A stretch of DNA of 64,000 nucleotides from contig NZ_JAFKON010000011.1 of assembly GCF_022803015.1 (NCBI RefSeq), positions 43,990 to 107,989 of the forward strand, read 5' to 3'. The notes below the pieces were generated by a model. That model was not told the origin of the DNA and made no database searches. It saw only the letters and a program-made list of their open reading frames with translations. A program made the position numbers and the translations under genes. Shown here in pieces: positions 42,822-51,694 of the stretch. Positions within the stretch are counted from its first letter, which is position 1, and each line of letters starts with the position of its first letter. This DNA is from Arthrobacter humicola (GTDB lineage Bacteria; Actinomycetota; Actinomycetes; Actinomycetales; Micrococcaceae).

Positions 42822-42842
42822 TCCCTGGGTCCATCCTAGGGA
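42822..42842. promoter_or_regulatory. Palindrome over the quinone oxidoreductase promoter
   Basis: TCCCTGGG (42822-42829) and CCTAGGGA (42835-42842) pair at 7 of 8 positions around TCCAT. The right half contains TAGGAT read on the minus strand (42838-42833), a likely -10, so this could be an operator. The 163 bases between this gene and the desaturase otherwise hold no gene. Confidence 0.4.
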
Positions 42843-42950
42843 CACCGGGGGTAACCATGAAGGGGCCTTCCGTAACCAGCCGTCACGTGATGTTTGGGCC
42901 GACGTGGCCCGGAGGCGGCAGGTCCTGCGCGGCCGGCGGCGGTCCGTCCT

Positions 42951-44054
42951 TTAGTAGCGGCGGGTTACCGTTGCCATCGGGCATTCGAAGTGGCGGCCCG
43001 CGGCGAGTCCGACGTCGTTGAGGTAGCGGACAATGATGGCGTAGGACTGCATCAGCGTGGTTTCCGTGTACGGGACCTGGTGCTTGGCGCAGTACTCGCG
43101 GACGATCTTGGCGGCCTGGTGCAGCTGCGGGCGGGCCATGTCCGGGAAGAGGTGGTGTTCGGCCTGGCGGTTGAGGCCGCCGAGCAGGATGTCCATGAAG
43201 CGGCCGCCCGAGATGTTCCGGGACGTCAGGACCTGGCGGCTGAAGAAGTCCACCCGGCTGTCCGCCGGCAGCACCGGCATGCCCTTGTGGTTCGGCGCGA
43301 AGGACGCGCCCATATAGAAGCCGAACACGGCGAGTTGGACGCCGATGAAGGCGAACGCCATGCCCAGCGGCAGGAAGGTGAACGCGAGGACCGGCAGGAG
43401 GCTGAGCCGGACCGCGAGGATCGGGATTTCGACCCAGCGGTGCGTGACCTTGGCCCGGCGGACGATGAATTTCACGGAATCGATCTGCAGTCCCAGGCCC
43501 ACCAGGAACAGGAGCGGGAAGAAGAACCAGCCCTGCTTGCGGGTCAGGAACGCGAGGCGTCCCTGACGGTCGGCTACGGCTTCGGGGTGGAAGGCGATGG
43601 GGCCGGGCGCGATGTCCGGGTCCTTGGAGATGACGTTCGGGTGGTTGTGGTGCGCGCCGTGCTTCTGCTCCCACCAGGAGTAGCTGATCCCGGCCACGGA
43701 GGTGGCGAGCAGGCGTGCTGCCCAGTCGTTGGCACGGCGGGACGCGAAGATCTGCCGGTGCCCGGCCTCGTGGGCGAGGAAACTCAACTGCGTGCAGATG
43801 ATGCCGAGGGCGGCGGCGATCAGGAGCTGGAACCAGCTGTCACCGATCAGCGCGAACCCGAACCAGGTGGCGGCCATCAGGAGCACCAGGCTGGCGAACA
43901 CTGTGATGTAGAACCCGACGCGCCGTTCGAGGAGGCCGGCCGTCTTCACGCTCTTGAGGAGTTCCGAATAGCTCAGGACGACGGCGTTGGGCTGCCCGAC
44001 CCGCGATGGCGGCCGCGCCGGCGTTTCGGCGGGAAGGGTGGAAGTGGCGGTCAT
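42951..44054 (-). CDS. Fatty acid (acyl) desaturase
   Basis: 367-residue membrane diiron desaturase. Histidine boxes HEAGH, HGAHHNH and QAEHHLF are in the order and spacing of the family, with two pairs of membrane helices between them. NHKGMPVL and DFFSRQVLTSRNI fit the DesA3-like group. Introduces a double bond into membrane acyl chains, often in cold response. ATG 44054. Divergent from argC. Confidence 0.92.
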   Translation of the reverse strand: MTATSTLPAETPARPPSRVGQPNAVVLSYSELLKSVKTAGLLERRVGFYITVFASLVLLMAATWFGFALIGDSWFQLLIAAALGIICTQLSFLAHEAGHRQIFASRRANDWAARLLATSVAGISYSWWEQKHGAHHNHPNVISKDPDIAPGPIAFHPEAVADRQGRLAFLTRKQGWFFFPLLFLVGLGLQIDSVKFIVRRAKVTHRWVEIPILAVRLSLLPVLAFTFLPLGMAFAFIGVQLAVFGFYMGASFAPNHKGMPVLPADSRVDFFSRQVLTSRNISGGRFMDILLGGLNRQAEHHLFPDMARPQLHQAAKIVREYCAKHQVPYTETTLMQSYAIIVRYLNDVGLAAGRHFECPMATVTRRY

Positions 44055-44175
44055 AGGGCGCTTGCCTCGTCACGGTTACGGGCAACGCTGCAGCTGACAT
44101 TCGCAGCTGCACGGTCTGGATCACCCTTTACCAAGCATACGCCCCCGGGTTTCCGCGGCGGGCCGTTCGGGAGCT

Positions 44176-44235
44176 TTGGACACACGCCCATCGATGCATA
44201 AATATCGGCATCTATGCATACTCTTGCTGTATAGT
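44176..44235 (+). promoter_or_regulatory. argC promoter and candidate ArgR operator
   Basis: Inverted repeat ATGCATA (44194-44200) / TATGCAT (44213-44219) with 12-base spacer, in an AT-rich island resembling actinobacterial ARG boxes (TGCAT-type). TATAGT (44230-44235) lies 7 bases before the argC ATG; TTGGAC (44176-44181) with TAAATA (44199-44204) is a second possible promoter. ArgR is encoded in the same operon. Confidence 0.5.
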
Positions 44236-44242
44236 CGTGCTT

Positions 44243-45286
44243 ATGACTATTTCTGTTGCCGTTTCCGGGGCTAGCGGCTATGCCGGCGGCGAGGTCCTGC
44301 GGCTCCTCGCCGGTCATCCCGACGTCACCATCGGCGCCATCACGGCCCACAGCAACGCCGGTTCCAGACTAGGGGAATTGCAGCCGCATCTCCATGGCCT
44401 CGCGGACCGGATTCTCGAAGACACCACCGTGGATAACCTGGCCGGGCACGACGTCGTGTTCCTGGCGCTTCCGCACGGGGCATCCGGGGAGATCGCGGCG
44501 CAGCTGCCCGCCGGGACCCTGGTCATCGACGCCGGCGCGGACCACCGACTCGAGGACCCGGAGGCCTGGGAGAAGTTCTACGGGTCGGCCCACGCCGGAA
44601 CCTGGCCCTACGGACTCCCGGAACTGCCCGGCCAGCGAGATGCCCTCCGTGGCGCCACCCGGATCGCCGTCCCCGGCTGCTACCCGACCTCGGCCCTGCT
44701 CGCCCTCACTCCCGGCTTCAGCAACCAGCTGCTGGAGGGCGACGACGTCGTGATCGTCTCCGCCTCCGGCACCTCAGGGGCCGGCAAAGCTGCCAAGGTC
44801 AACCTGATCGGCGCCGAAGTCATGGGCTCCATGAGCCCCTACGGGGTCGGCGGGGGACACCGGCACACCCCCGAGATCGAACAGGGACTCTCCAAGGCGC
44901 TGGGGTCCCCGGTCACCGTCTCCTTCACGCCCACGCTGGCACCGATGAGCCGCGGCATCCTCACCACGGCGACCGCCAGGGTCCGGCAGCAGCCAGGCCG
45001 CAGTGTCACTGCCGCAGACCTGCGTGCCGCCTGGGCCGAAGCCTACGACGACGAACCGTTCGTGCACCTGCTCCCCGAGGGGCAGTGGCCCTCCACGAAA
45101 TCGGTCCAGGGATCGAACCACACGGTCATGCAGCTCGCCTTTGATGAGCACACCGGCCGCGTGATCGTGTGCTGTGCGATCGACAACCTCACCAAGGGGA
45201 CCGCCGGCGGGGCCGTGCAGTCCATGAACCTAGCCCTCGGCCTGGCGGAAACCGCCGGCCTCAACCTCCAGGGAGTCGCACCGTGA
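44243..45286 (+). CDS. argC: N-acetyl-gamma-glutamyl-phosphate reductase
   Basis: Third step of arginine synthesis, NADPH-dependent. 347 residues with VAVSGASGYAGGEVLRLL (Rossmann), C146 in VPGCYPTSALLAL as the catalytic thiol, and GVGGGHRHTPEIEQ. The ATG at 44243 is favoured over GTG 44237. TATAGT seven bases before suggests a leaderless mRNA. First gene of argCJBDFRGH. TGA overlaps the argJ GTG. Confidence 0.96.
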   Translation: MTISVAVSGASGYAGGEVLRLLAGHPDVTIGAITAHSNAGSRLGELQPHLHGLADRILEDTTVDNLAGHDVVFLALPHGASGEIAAQLPAGTLVIDAGADHRLEDPEAWEKFYGSAHAGTWPYGLPELPGQRDALRGATRIAVPGCYPTSALLALTPGFSNQLLEGDDVVIVSASGTSGAGKAAKVNLIGAEVMGSMSPYGVGGGHRHTPEIEQGLSKALGSPVTVSFTPTLAPMSRGILTTATARVRQQPGRSVTAADLRAAWAEAYDDEPFVHLLPEGQWPSTKSVQGSNHTVMQLAFDEHTGRVIVCCAIDNLTKGTAGGAVQSMNLALGLAETAGLNLQGVAP

Positions 45287-46449
45287 GCATCACCGCACCG
45301 CAGGGATTCCGCGCCGCCGGCGTGACGGCCGGGCTCAAGGCTTCCGGCAAGCCGGATGTGGCCCTCGTGGTCAACGACGGCCCGTCCAAGGCCGCCGCGG
45401 CGGTCTTCACGTCCAACCGCGTCGCAGCGGCCCCCGTGCACTGGTCCCGCGAAGTGGTCAAGGACGGCCGCGTGGATGCCGTGATCCTCAACTCCGGCGG
45501 CGCCAACGCCTGCACCGGGCCCCAGGGGTTCCAGAACACGCACACCACTGCGGAGAAGACCGCCGAGGTCCTCGGCGTCTCCGCCACCGACGTCGTGGTC
45601 TGCTCCACCGGACTGATTGGCGAGCAGCTCCCCATGGAGAAAATCCTGGCCGGGATCGGTTCCGCCACCGCGGCCCTGGCCGCGGACGGCGGCCCCGCGG
45701 CGGCCACCGCGATCATGACCACGGATTCGGTGTCCAAGCAGGCCGTCTTCACCGGCACGGCCGCGGACGGCACGCAGTTCACCATCGGCGGCATGGCCAA
45801 GGGCGCCGGCATGCTGGCCCCGGGCCTGGCCACCATGCTGGTGGTCCTCACCACGGACGCCGACGTCCCGCCGGACGTGCTCGACGCCGAACTCCGCAAC
45901 GCCACGCGGCTCACCTTCGACCGGGCGGACTCGGACGGCTGCATGTCCACCAACGACACCGTGGTGCTGCTCGCCTCCGGCGCCTCCGGTGCCGCGCCGT
46001 CCGCCGCCGACTTCGGCACGGGCCTGACCCAGGTCTGCGCCGAGCTGGCCCGCAAACTGATCGGCGACGCCGAGGGCGCCAGCCACGACATCGCGATCCG
46101 GACGTTCAACGCCACGAGTGAGCGGGACGCAGAAGTCGTCAGCCGCGCCGTCGCCCGCTCCAACCTGTTCAAAACCGCGATCTTCGGCAAGGACCCCAAC
46201 TGGGGCCGCGTGCTGTCCGCCGTCGGCACCACCGACGCGGCCTTCGAACCGGACCAGCTGAACGTATCCATGAACGGTGTGCAGATCTGCCGCAACGGCA
46301 GCATCGGCGATGACCGGAACCTCGTGGACCTCGAACCGCGCGAGGTCCTGGTCGAAATCGACCTGCAGGCCGGTACAGCCGAGGCCACGATCCTCACCAA
46401 CGACCTCACCCACGACTACGTCCACGAAAACAGCGCCTACTCCAGCTAA
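45283..46449 (+). CDS. argJ: Bifunctional ornithine acetyltransferase/N-acetylglutamate synthase
   Basis: 388 residues; self-cleaves before the nucleophile Thr in KGAGMLAPGLATML. Contains VFTSNRVAAAPVHWSREV, NSGGANACTG and the C-terminal GKDPNWGRVLSAVG. Recycles acetyl from acetylornithine to glutamate, so argE is not needed. GTG 45283 overlaps argC stop. A run of ten C residues (46451-46460) follows the stop. Confidence 0.96.
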   Translation: MSITAPQGFRAAGVTAGLKASGKPDVALVVNDGPSKAAAAVFTSNRVAAAPVHWSREVVKDGRVDAVILNSGGANACTGPQGFQNTHTTAEKTAEVLGVSATDVVVCSTGLIGEQLPMEKILAGIGSATAALAADGGPAAATAIMTTDSVSKQAVFTGTAADGTQFTIGGMAKGAGMLAPGLATMLVVLTTDADVPPDVLDAELRNATRLTFDRADSDGCMSTNDTVVLLASGASGAAPSAADFGTGLTQVCAELARKLIGDAEGASHDIAIRTFNATSERDAEVVSRAVARSNLFKTAIFGKDPNWGRVLSAVGTTDAAFEPDQLNVSMNGVQICRNGSIGDDRNLVDLEPREVLVEIDLQAGTAEATILTNDLTHDYVHENSAYSS

Positions 46450-46499
46450 TCCCCCCCCCCGGAGGGATGAACAGTAGGGACGAACAGAGGACGAACAGC

Positions 46500-47432
46500 A
46501 TGAACACCCAGACCCGCGAGACCACCTCCCAGTCCGACGCCCGGGACAAAGCCGCCACGCTGATCGAGGCGCTGCCCTGGATCCAGCGCTTTGCCGGCAG
46601 CACCATGGTGATCAAGTACGGCGGCAATGCCATGGTCAACGACGAGCTCCGCCGCGCCTTCGCCGAGGACGTCGTGTTCCTGCACCACGTCGGCATCCAC
46701 CCCGTGGTGGTGCATGGCGGCGGCCCGCAGATCAACGCCATGCTCAGCCGGCTCGGGATCGAATCCGAATTCAAGGGCGGGCTGCGCGTCACCACGCCCG
46801 AGGCCATGGACGTGGTCCGGATGGTCCTCACCGGCCAGGTGGGACGCGAACTCGTGGGCCTGATCAACTCCCACGGCCCGTACGCCGTCGGGATGTCCGG
46901 CGAAGACGGCGGCCTGCTCCGCGCCGTCCGCACCGGCACCGTGGTGGACGGCGAAGCGGTGGACCTCGGCCTGGTGGGCGAGGTGGTCGGGGTGAACCCG
47001 GAAGGGATTGTGGACATCCTCGCGGCCGGCCGGATTCCCGTGATCTCCACCGTCGCCCCGGAAATCCACGACGACGGATCCACCACCGGTCAGGTACTTA
47101 ATGTGAACGCGGACACGGCGGCGGCCGCGGTCGCGTCGGCCCTGGGTGCCTCCAAGCTGGTCATCCTGACCGACGTCGAGGGCCTCTACGCCAACTGGCC
47201 GGACAGGTCATCGCTCATTTCGTCGCTGACGGCGTCGGAGCTGCGCGAGATGCTGCCGCGCCTCGAGTCCGGCATGATCCCGAAGATGGCGGCGTGCCTG
47301 AAGGCCATTGACGACGGCGTCGAGCGCGCCCACATCGTGGACGGCCGCCTGCCGCACTCGATGCTCCTGGAAACCTTTACGACCGCCGGCATCGGCACCC
47401 AGGTCGTCCCCGACGAGGAAGTGAACGCATAG
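46500..47432 (+). CDS. argB: Acetylglutamate kinase
   Basis: 310 residues of the amino acid kinase fold: FAGSTMVIKYGGNAMVN, PVVVHGGGPQIN, VNADTAAAAVASALGASKLVILTDVEGLY and a C-terminal AHIVDGRLPHSMLLE. This enzyme is the usual arginine feedback point. ATG 46500 has AGAGGA 8 bases upstream. An ATG at 46467 sits directly against GGAGGG and was rejected. Confidence 0.96.
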   Translation: MNTQTRETTSQSDARDKAATLIEALPWIQRFAGSTMVIKYGGNAMVNDELRRAFAEDVVFLHHVGIHPVVVHGGGPQINAMLSRLGIESEFKGGLRVTTPEAMDVVRMVLTGQVGRELVGLINSHGPYAVGMSGEDGGLLRAVRTGTVVDGEAVDLGLVGEVVGVNPEGIVDILAAGRIPVISTVAPEIHDDGSTTGQVLNVNADTAAAAVASALGASKLVILTDVEGLYANWPDRSSLISSLTASELREMLPRLESGMIPKMAACLKAIDDGVERAHIVDGRLPHSMLLETFTTAGIGTQVVPDEEVNA

Positions 47433-48820
47433 TGAGCAGCACTGAACTGAGCCATTCCGCTGAAGGCCGCAGCAGCGATGGGGGGCCGGGTGTGGTCGGG
47501 CACCGCGAAGCGGGCGGGGCCCCCATCGCTGCGGAGGCCGCTGCAACCGCGCTCGTTGGTCAAACCAGTGGCGCGCAGTGGCTGTCCCGCTACTCGTCCT
47601 CCCTGCTGGGCGTCTTCGGCACCCCGCAGCGGGTCCTGGTCCGCGGCGCCGGCTGCCTCGTGTGGGACGCCGACGGCAAGGAATACCTGGACCTGCTCGG
47701 CGGCATCGCGGTGAACGCCCTCGGCCACGCCCACCCGTTCGTGACCTCGGTGATCTCCAGCCAGCTGGCCACCCTGGGCCACGTCTCGAACTTCTTCACG
47801 AGCCCCACCCAGATCGCCCTGGCCGAGAAGCTGCTGGAACTGTCCAAGGCCCCGGCCGGCTCCAAGGTGTTCTTCGCCAACTCCGGCACCGAAGCCGTCG
47901 AGGCGGCCTTCAAACTGGCGCGCCGTAACAGTGGCGCGAGCCAGTCCGCGGCCGCGGAGAATATTGTCGCGGAAAGAACAGCGAAGCCGCGCACCAAGAT
48001 CATCGCGCTCGAAGGCGCCTTCCACGGGCGCACCATGGGTGCCCTCGCGCTGACCTCCAAGGAGGCCTACCGGGCGCCGTTCGCGCCGCTGCCCGGCGGC
48101 GTCGTGCATGTCCCGTTTGGTGACATCGAGGCCCTCCGCGCCGCCATTGATGAGACCACTGCCGCCGTCTTCCTCGAACCGATCCAGGGCGAGGCCGGCG
48201 TCCGGCCGCTGCCTGCCGGCTACCTCAAGGCGGCCCGCGAGGCCACGAGCGCGGCCGGCGCCCTGCTGATCCTCGACGAGGTCCAGACCGGCATCGGCCG
48301 CACCGGCAAGTGGCTGGCCAGCGAGGACGCCGGAATCGTGCCCGACGCCGTGACCCTCGCCAAGGGCCTGGGCGGCGGCTTCCCGGTCGGCGCGCTCGTC
48401 ACGTTCGGCCCGGAAACGTCTGCCCTGCTGACCGCCGGCCAGCACGGGACGACATTCGGCGGCAACCCGGTGGCCACCGCCGCCGCCCTCGCCACCCTGC
48501 ACGTCCTGGAAAACCAAGACATCCTGGCCCACGTCCGGAACCTGGGGGAGCATCTGCGCGCCGGCCTCACCGGAATCGCCGGCGTGACAGAGGTCCGCGG
48601 CGAGGGGCTGCTGATCGGCTTCGACCTCGACGCCGACGTCGCCCCGGGCGTCGTGGCCGCCGGCCTCGACGCCGGGTTCATCGTCAACAGCCCGGGCCCG
48701 CGCACCATCCGGCTGGCGCCCCCGCTGATCCTGACCACCGAGCAGGCAGACCTTTTCCTGGCCGCCCTGCCGGCACTGCTCGAGACCGCCAAGACCAACG
48801 CTGCAAAGGACGCCAAGTGA
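47432..48820 (+). CDS. argD: Acetylornithine aminotransferase, with two insertions
   Basis: PLP aminotransferase with WDADGKEYLDLLGGIAVNALGH, FFANSGTEAVEAAFKLARR, LILDEVQTGIGRTGKW and the PLP lysine in TLAKGLGGGFP. 462 residues, against ~400-430 usual. Extra sequence lies at residues ~10-48 (Gly/Ala-rich, encoded over an inverted repeat at 47472-47532) and at about residues 168-188 (SGASQSAAAENIVAERTAKP) in an otherwise conserved block. GTG 47432 overlaps the argB stop. Frame is open throughout, so it is probably functional. Confidence 0.95.
   Translation: MSSTELSHSAEGRSSDGGPGVVGHREAGGAPIAAEAAATALVGQTSGAQWLSRYSSSLLGVFGTPQRVLVRGAGCLVWDADGKEYLDLLGGIAVNALGHAHPFVTSVISSQLATLGHVSNFFTSPTQIALAEKLLELSKAPAGSKVFFANSGTEAVEAAFKLARRNSGASQSAAAENIVAERTAKPRTKIIALEGAFHGRTMGALALTSKEAYRAPFAPLPGGVVHVPFGDIEALRAAIDETTAAVFLEPIQGEAGVRPLPAGYLKAAREATSAAGALLILDEVQTGIGRTGKWLASEDAGIVPDAVTLAKGLGGGFPVGALVTFGPETSALLTAGQHGTTFGGNPVATAAALATLHVLENQDILAHVRNLGEHLRAGLTGIAGVTEVRGEGLLIGFDLDADVAPGVVAAGLDAGFIVNSPGPRTIRLAPPLILTTEQADLFLAALPALLETAKTNAAKDAK
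47472..47532. repeat. Inverted repeat inside the argD 5' region
   Basis: Left arm GCAGCGATGGGGG (47472-47484) and right arm 47520-47532 are exact reverse complements over 13 bases, 35 bases apart. It coincides with the non-conserved N-terminal insertion of ArgD, as if a small palindromic element had entered the gene in frame. Confidence 0.7.
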
Positions 48821-49842
48821 CCGCCGCCGTGACCGCCTCAGTGCCCACCCGCCACTTCCTCAAGGACACGGACCTCAGCCCGGCCGAGCAGGCCGAGGTC
48901 CTCGAGCTCGCCGTCCGGATGAAGGCCGCGCCCTACAGCGTGCAGCCCTTCGCCGCGGACGGCAACGGCCGCCGGACGGTGGCCGTCATCTTCGACAAGA
49001 CCTCCACCCGGACCAGGGTCTCCTTCGCCACCGGCATCGCGGACATGGGCGGCAACGCGCTCATCATCAACCCCGGCGAGGCGCAGATCGGGCACAAAGA
49101 ATCGGTCGAGGACACCGCGAAGGTGCTCGAACGCATGGTCTCCACCATTGTGTGGCGCACCGGCGCGCATGCCGGGCTCGTCGCCATGGCCGAGAACTCC
49201 CGCGTTCCGGTCATCAACGCCCTGTGCGATGACTACCACCCATGCCAGCTCCTGGCCGATCTGCTGACGGTCAAGGAGCACAAAGGCTCGCTCCAGGGCC
49301 TGACCATGGCCTACCTGGGCGACTCGGCCAACAACATGGCCAACTCCTACCTGCTGGCCGGCGTGACGGCGGGCATGAACGTCCGCGTCGCCGGGCCGGA
49401 AGGCTACCTGCCGTCGCCGGAGATCATCGCCGCCGCCGAGGACCGTGCCGCGGAGACCGGCGGCTCGGTGCTGGTGACGGTTGACGCCGCCGAAGCGCTC
49501 CTGGGCGCCGACGTCGTCGCGACCGACACGTGGGTGTCCATGGGCCAGGAGGCGGAGAAGGAAGCGCGGATGAAGCTGTTCCGCGCCTATTCCGTGGATG
49601 CCGACGCGATGAAGCTCGCGGCGCCGGACGCCGTCGTGCTGCACTGCCTCCCGGCCTACCGGGGCTACGAGATCGCCGCGGACGTCATTGACGGCCCGCA
49701 GTCGGTGGTCTGGGACGAGGCCGAAAACCGGCTGCACGCGCAGAAGGCACTCATGGCCTGGCTCATGCACCGCTCCGGTCTGGCAGTGGTTGACGGTCTG
49801 GCGCCACTCGATGGGCCGGCACCGGTGGGCGGCCCGGCCTGA
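48817..49842 (+). CDS. argF: Ornithine carbamoyltransferase
   Basis: 341 residues. Carbamoyl-phosphate motif FDKTSTRTRVSF, HPCQLLADLLT, ornithine-binding DTWVSMGQE and the HCLPAYRG catalytic loop are all present. GTG 48817 overlaps the argD stop. A short Gly/Pro/Ala tail extends beyond the usual C-terminus (LMHRSGLAV). Confidence 0.96.
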   Translation: MTAAVTASVPTRHFLKDTDLSPAEQAEVLELAVRMKAAPYSVQPFAADGNGRRTVAVIFDKTSTRTRVSFATGIADMGGNALIINPGEAQIGHKESVEDTAKVLERMVSTIVWRTGAHAGLVAMAENSRVPVINALCDDYHPCQLLADLLTVKEHKGSLQGLTMAYLGDSANNMANSYLLAGVTAGMNVRVAGPEGYLPSPEIIAAAEDRAAETGGSVLVTVDAAEALLGADVVATDTWVSMGQEAEKEARMKLFRAYSVDADAMKLAAPDAVVLHCLPAYRGYEIAADVIDGPQSVVWDEAENRLHAQKALMAWLMHRSGLAVVDGLAPLDGPAPVGGPA

Positions 49843-50372
49843 TGTCCGTCCAGCCAGCCTCTCCTGGGGCCAGCCCGGCCACCAAGACAGCCCGGCAGGC
49901 GCGGATCACGGCGATTCTCACGGGCGAATCTGTCCGTTCCCAGGCCGAGCTCGCGGCGCTGCTCGCGGACGACGGCGTCCAGGTCACCCAGGCCACGCTG
50001 TCACGCGACCTCGTGGAACTCGGCGCCGTCCGGGTCCGCGGCAAGGACGGCGTGCTGGTCTACGCCGTCCCGGGGGAGGGCGGCGAACGGGCGGCCAAGA
50101 GCGGCGTCACCCAGGAAATCCTCGACGCCCGGCTGACCCGGTTGTGTGGGGAACTGCTCGTCACCGCCGAGGCCTCCGCCAACCTCGTGGTGCTTCGGAC
50201 CCCGCCGGGCGCCGCGAACTTCCTGGCCCTCGCCATCGACCACTCCGTGATGCCCTCGATCCTGGGCACCATCGCTGGGGACGACACCGTCCTGCTTGTC
50301 ACCCGGGACCCCCTGGGCGGCGCGGACATCGCCGCACGCTTCCTGCAGTTCGCCGAGGAAGCCGGCCAGTAA
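49842..50372 (+). CDS. argR: Arginine repressor
   Basis: 176 residues. N-terminal winged helix (ARQARITAILTGESVRSQAELAALL, then QVTQATLSRDLVELGAVRV) and C-terminal hexamerisation/arginine-binding domain (LRTPPGAANFLALAIDHS, GTIAGDDTVLLVTRD). Represses arginine genes when arginine is bound; the operator is probably before argC. ATG 49842 overlaps the argF stop. Confidence 0.96.
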   Translation: MSVQPASPGASPATKTARQARITAILTGESVRSQAELAALLADDGVQVTQATLSRDLVELGAVRVRGKDGVLVYAVPGEGGERAAKSGVTQEILDARLTRLCGELLVTAEASANLVVLRTPPGAANFLALAIDHSVMPSILGTIAGDDTVLLVTRDPLGGADIAARFLQFAEEAGQ

Positions 50373-50483
50373 GCCACACCATGAGCCCTTCACAGGACCG
50401 GGCACCCGGGGTGTGTGACAGGCTTGCAACAGACAGATTTTTCCCAGACTTAAAGCATCACCAAACAACTAAGGAGCATTTCC

Positions 50484-51689
50484 GTGACTGAGCGTATTGT
50501 TCTGGCCTACTCCGGTGGCCTGGATACTTCCGTAGCCATCGGCTGGATCGGTGAAGCCACCGGCGCCGAGGTCATCGCCGTGGCGGTCGACGTCGGACAG
50601 GGCGGCGAATCGCTGGAGACCATCCGCCAGCGCGCGCTGGGCTGCGGCGCCGTCGAAGCCTACGTCGCCGACGCCAGCGACGAGTTCGCCAACGAGTACT
50701 GCGTGCCCACGCTGAAGGCCAACGCCCTCTACCAGGGCCACTACCCGCTGGTCTCGGCCATCTCCCGCCCGGTGATCGTCAAGCACCTGGTCAAGGCCGC
50801 TCGCGAATTCGGCGCCACCACCGTCGCCCACGGCTGCACCGGCAAGGGCAACGACCAGGTCCGCTTCGAAGTCGGCATCCAGACCCTCGGCCCGGACCTG
50901 AAGTGCATCGCCCCGGTCCGTGACCTCGCCCTGACCCGCGACAAGGCCATCGCCTTCGCCGAGGAAAAGGGACTGCCGATCGAGACCACCAAGAAGAACC
51001 CGTACTCGATCGACCAGAACGTCTGGGGCCGCGCCGTCGAAACCGGCTACCTCGAGGACATCTGGAACGCCCCCACCAAGGACATCTACGACTACACCGC
51101 CACCCCGGAATTCCCGCCGGCACCGGATGAGGTCACCATCTCCTTCGAGGCCGGCGTCCCGGTCGCGATCGACGGCGTCAAGGTCACCCCGCTGCAGGCC
51201 ATCAAGGAACTCAACCGCCGCGCCGGCGCCCAGGGCGTGGGCCGGATCGACGTCGTCGAGGACCGCCTCGTGGGCATCAAGTCCCGCGAGATCTACGAGG
51301 CACCGGGCGCCATGGCGCTCATCACCGCGCACAAGCACCTCGAAGACATCACGATCGAGCGCGAGCAGGCCCGCTTCAAGGCGACCGTCGGCCAGCGCTG
51401 GGCCGAGCTGGTCTACGACGGCCAGTGGTTCTCGCCGCTCAAGCGCTCCCTCGACGCCTTCATCGAGGACACCCAGAAGTACGTCTCCGGTGACATCCGC
51501 ATGGTGCTGCACGGCGGCCAGGCAATCGTCAACGGACGCCGCTCCGAGACCTCGCTCTACGACTTCGACCTTGCCACGTACGACACCGGCGACACGTTCG
51601 ACCAGTCGATGGCGCGCGGCTTCATCGAGCTGTGGGGCATGTCCGCCAAGGTTGCCTCCGGCCGCGACATCCGCGTCGCAGGAGAGTAG
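50484..51689 (+). CDS. argG: Argininosuccinate synthase
   Basis: 401 residues. ATP PP-motif LAYSGGLDTSVAIGW at the N-terminus, HGCTGKGNDQVRFE and KTIKE-like KNPYSIDQNVWGRAVETG. Joins citrulline and aspartate. GTG 50484 follows TAAGGAG. The 111 bases after argR could hold a second promoter, since they include an AT-rich stretch (50438-50470). Confidence 0.97.
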   Translation: MTERIVLAYSGGLDTSVAIGWIGEATGAEVIAVAVDVGQGGESLETIRQRALGCGAVEAYVADASDEFANEYCVPTLKANALYQGHYPLVSAISRPVIVKHLVKAAREFGATTVAHGCTGKGNDQVRFEVGIQTLGPDLKCIAPVRDLALTRDKAIAFAEEKGLPIETTKKNPYSIDQNVWGRAVETGYLEDIWNAPTKDIYDYTATPEFPPAPDEVTISFEAGVPVAIDGVKVTPLQAIKELNRRAGAQGVGRIDVVEDRLVGIKSREIYEAPGAMALITAHKHLEDITIEREQARFKATVGQRWAELVYDGQWFSPLKRSLDAFIEDTQKYVSGDIRMVLHGGQAIVNGRRSETSLYDFDLATYDTGDTFDQSMARGFIELWGMSAKVASGRDIRVAGE

Positions 51690-51694
51690 CCCCT

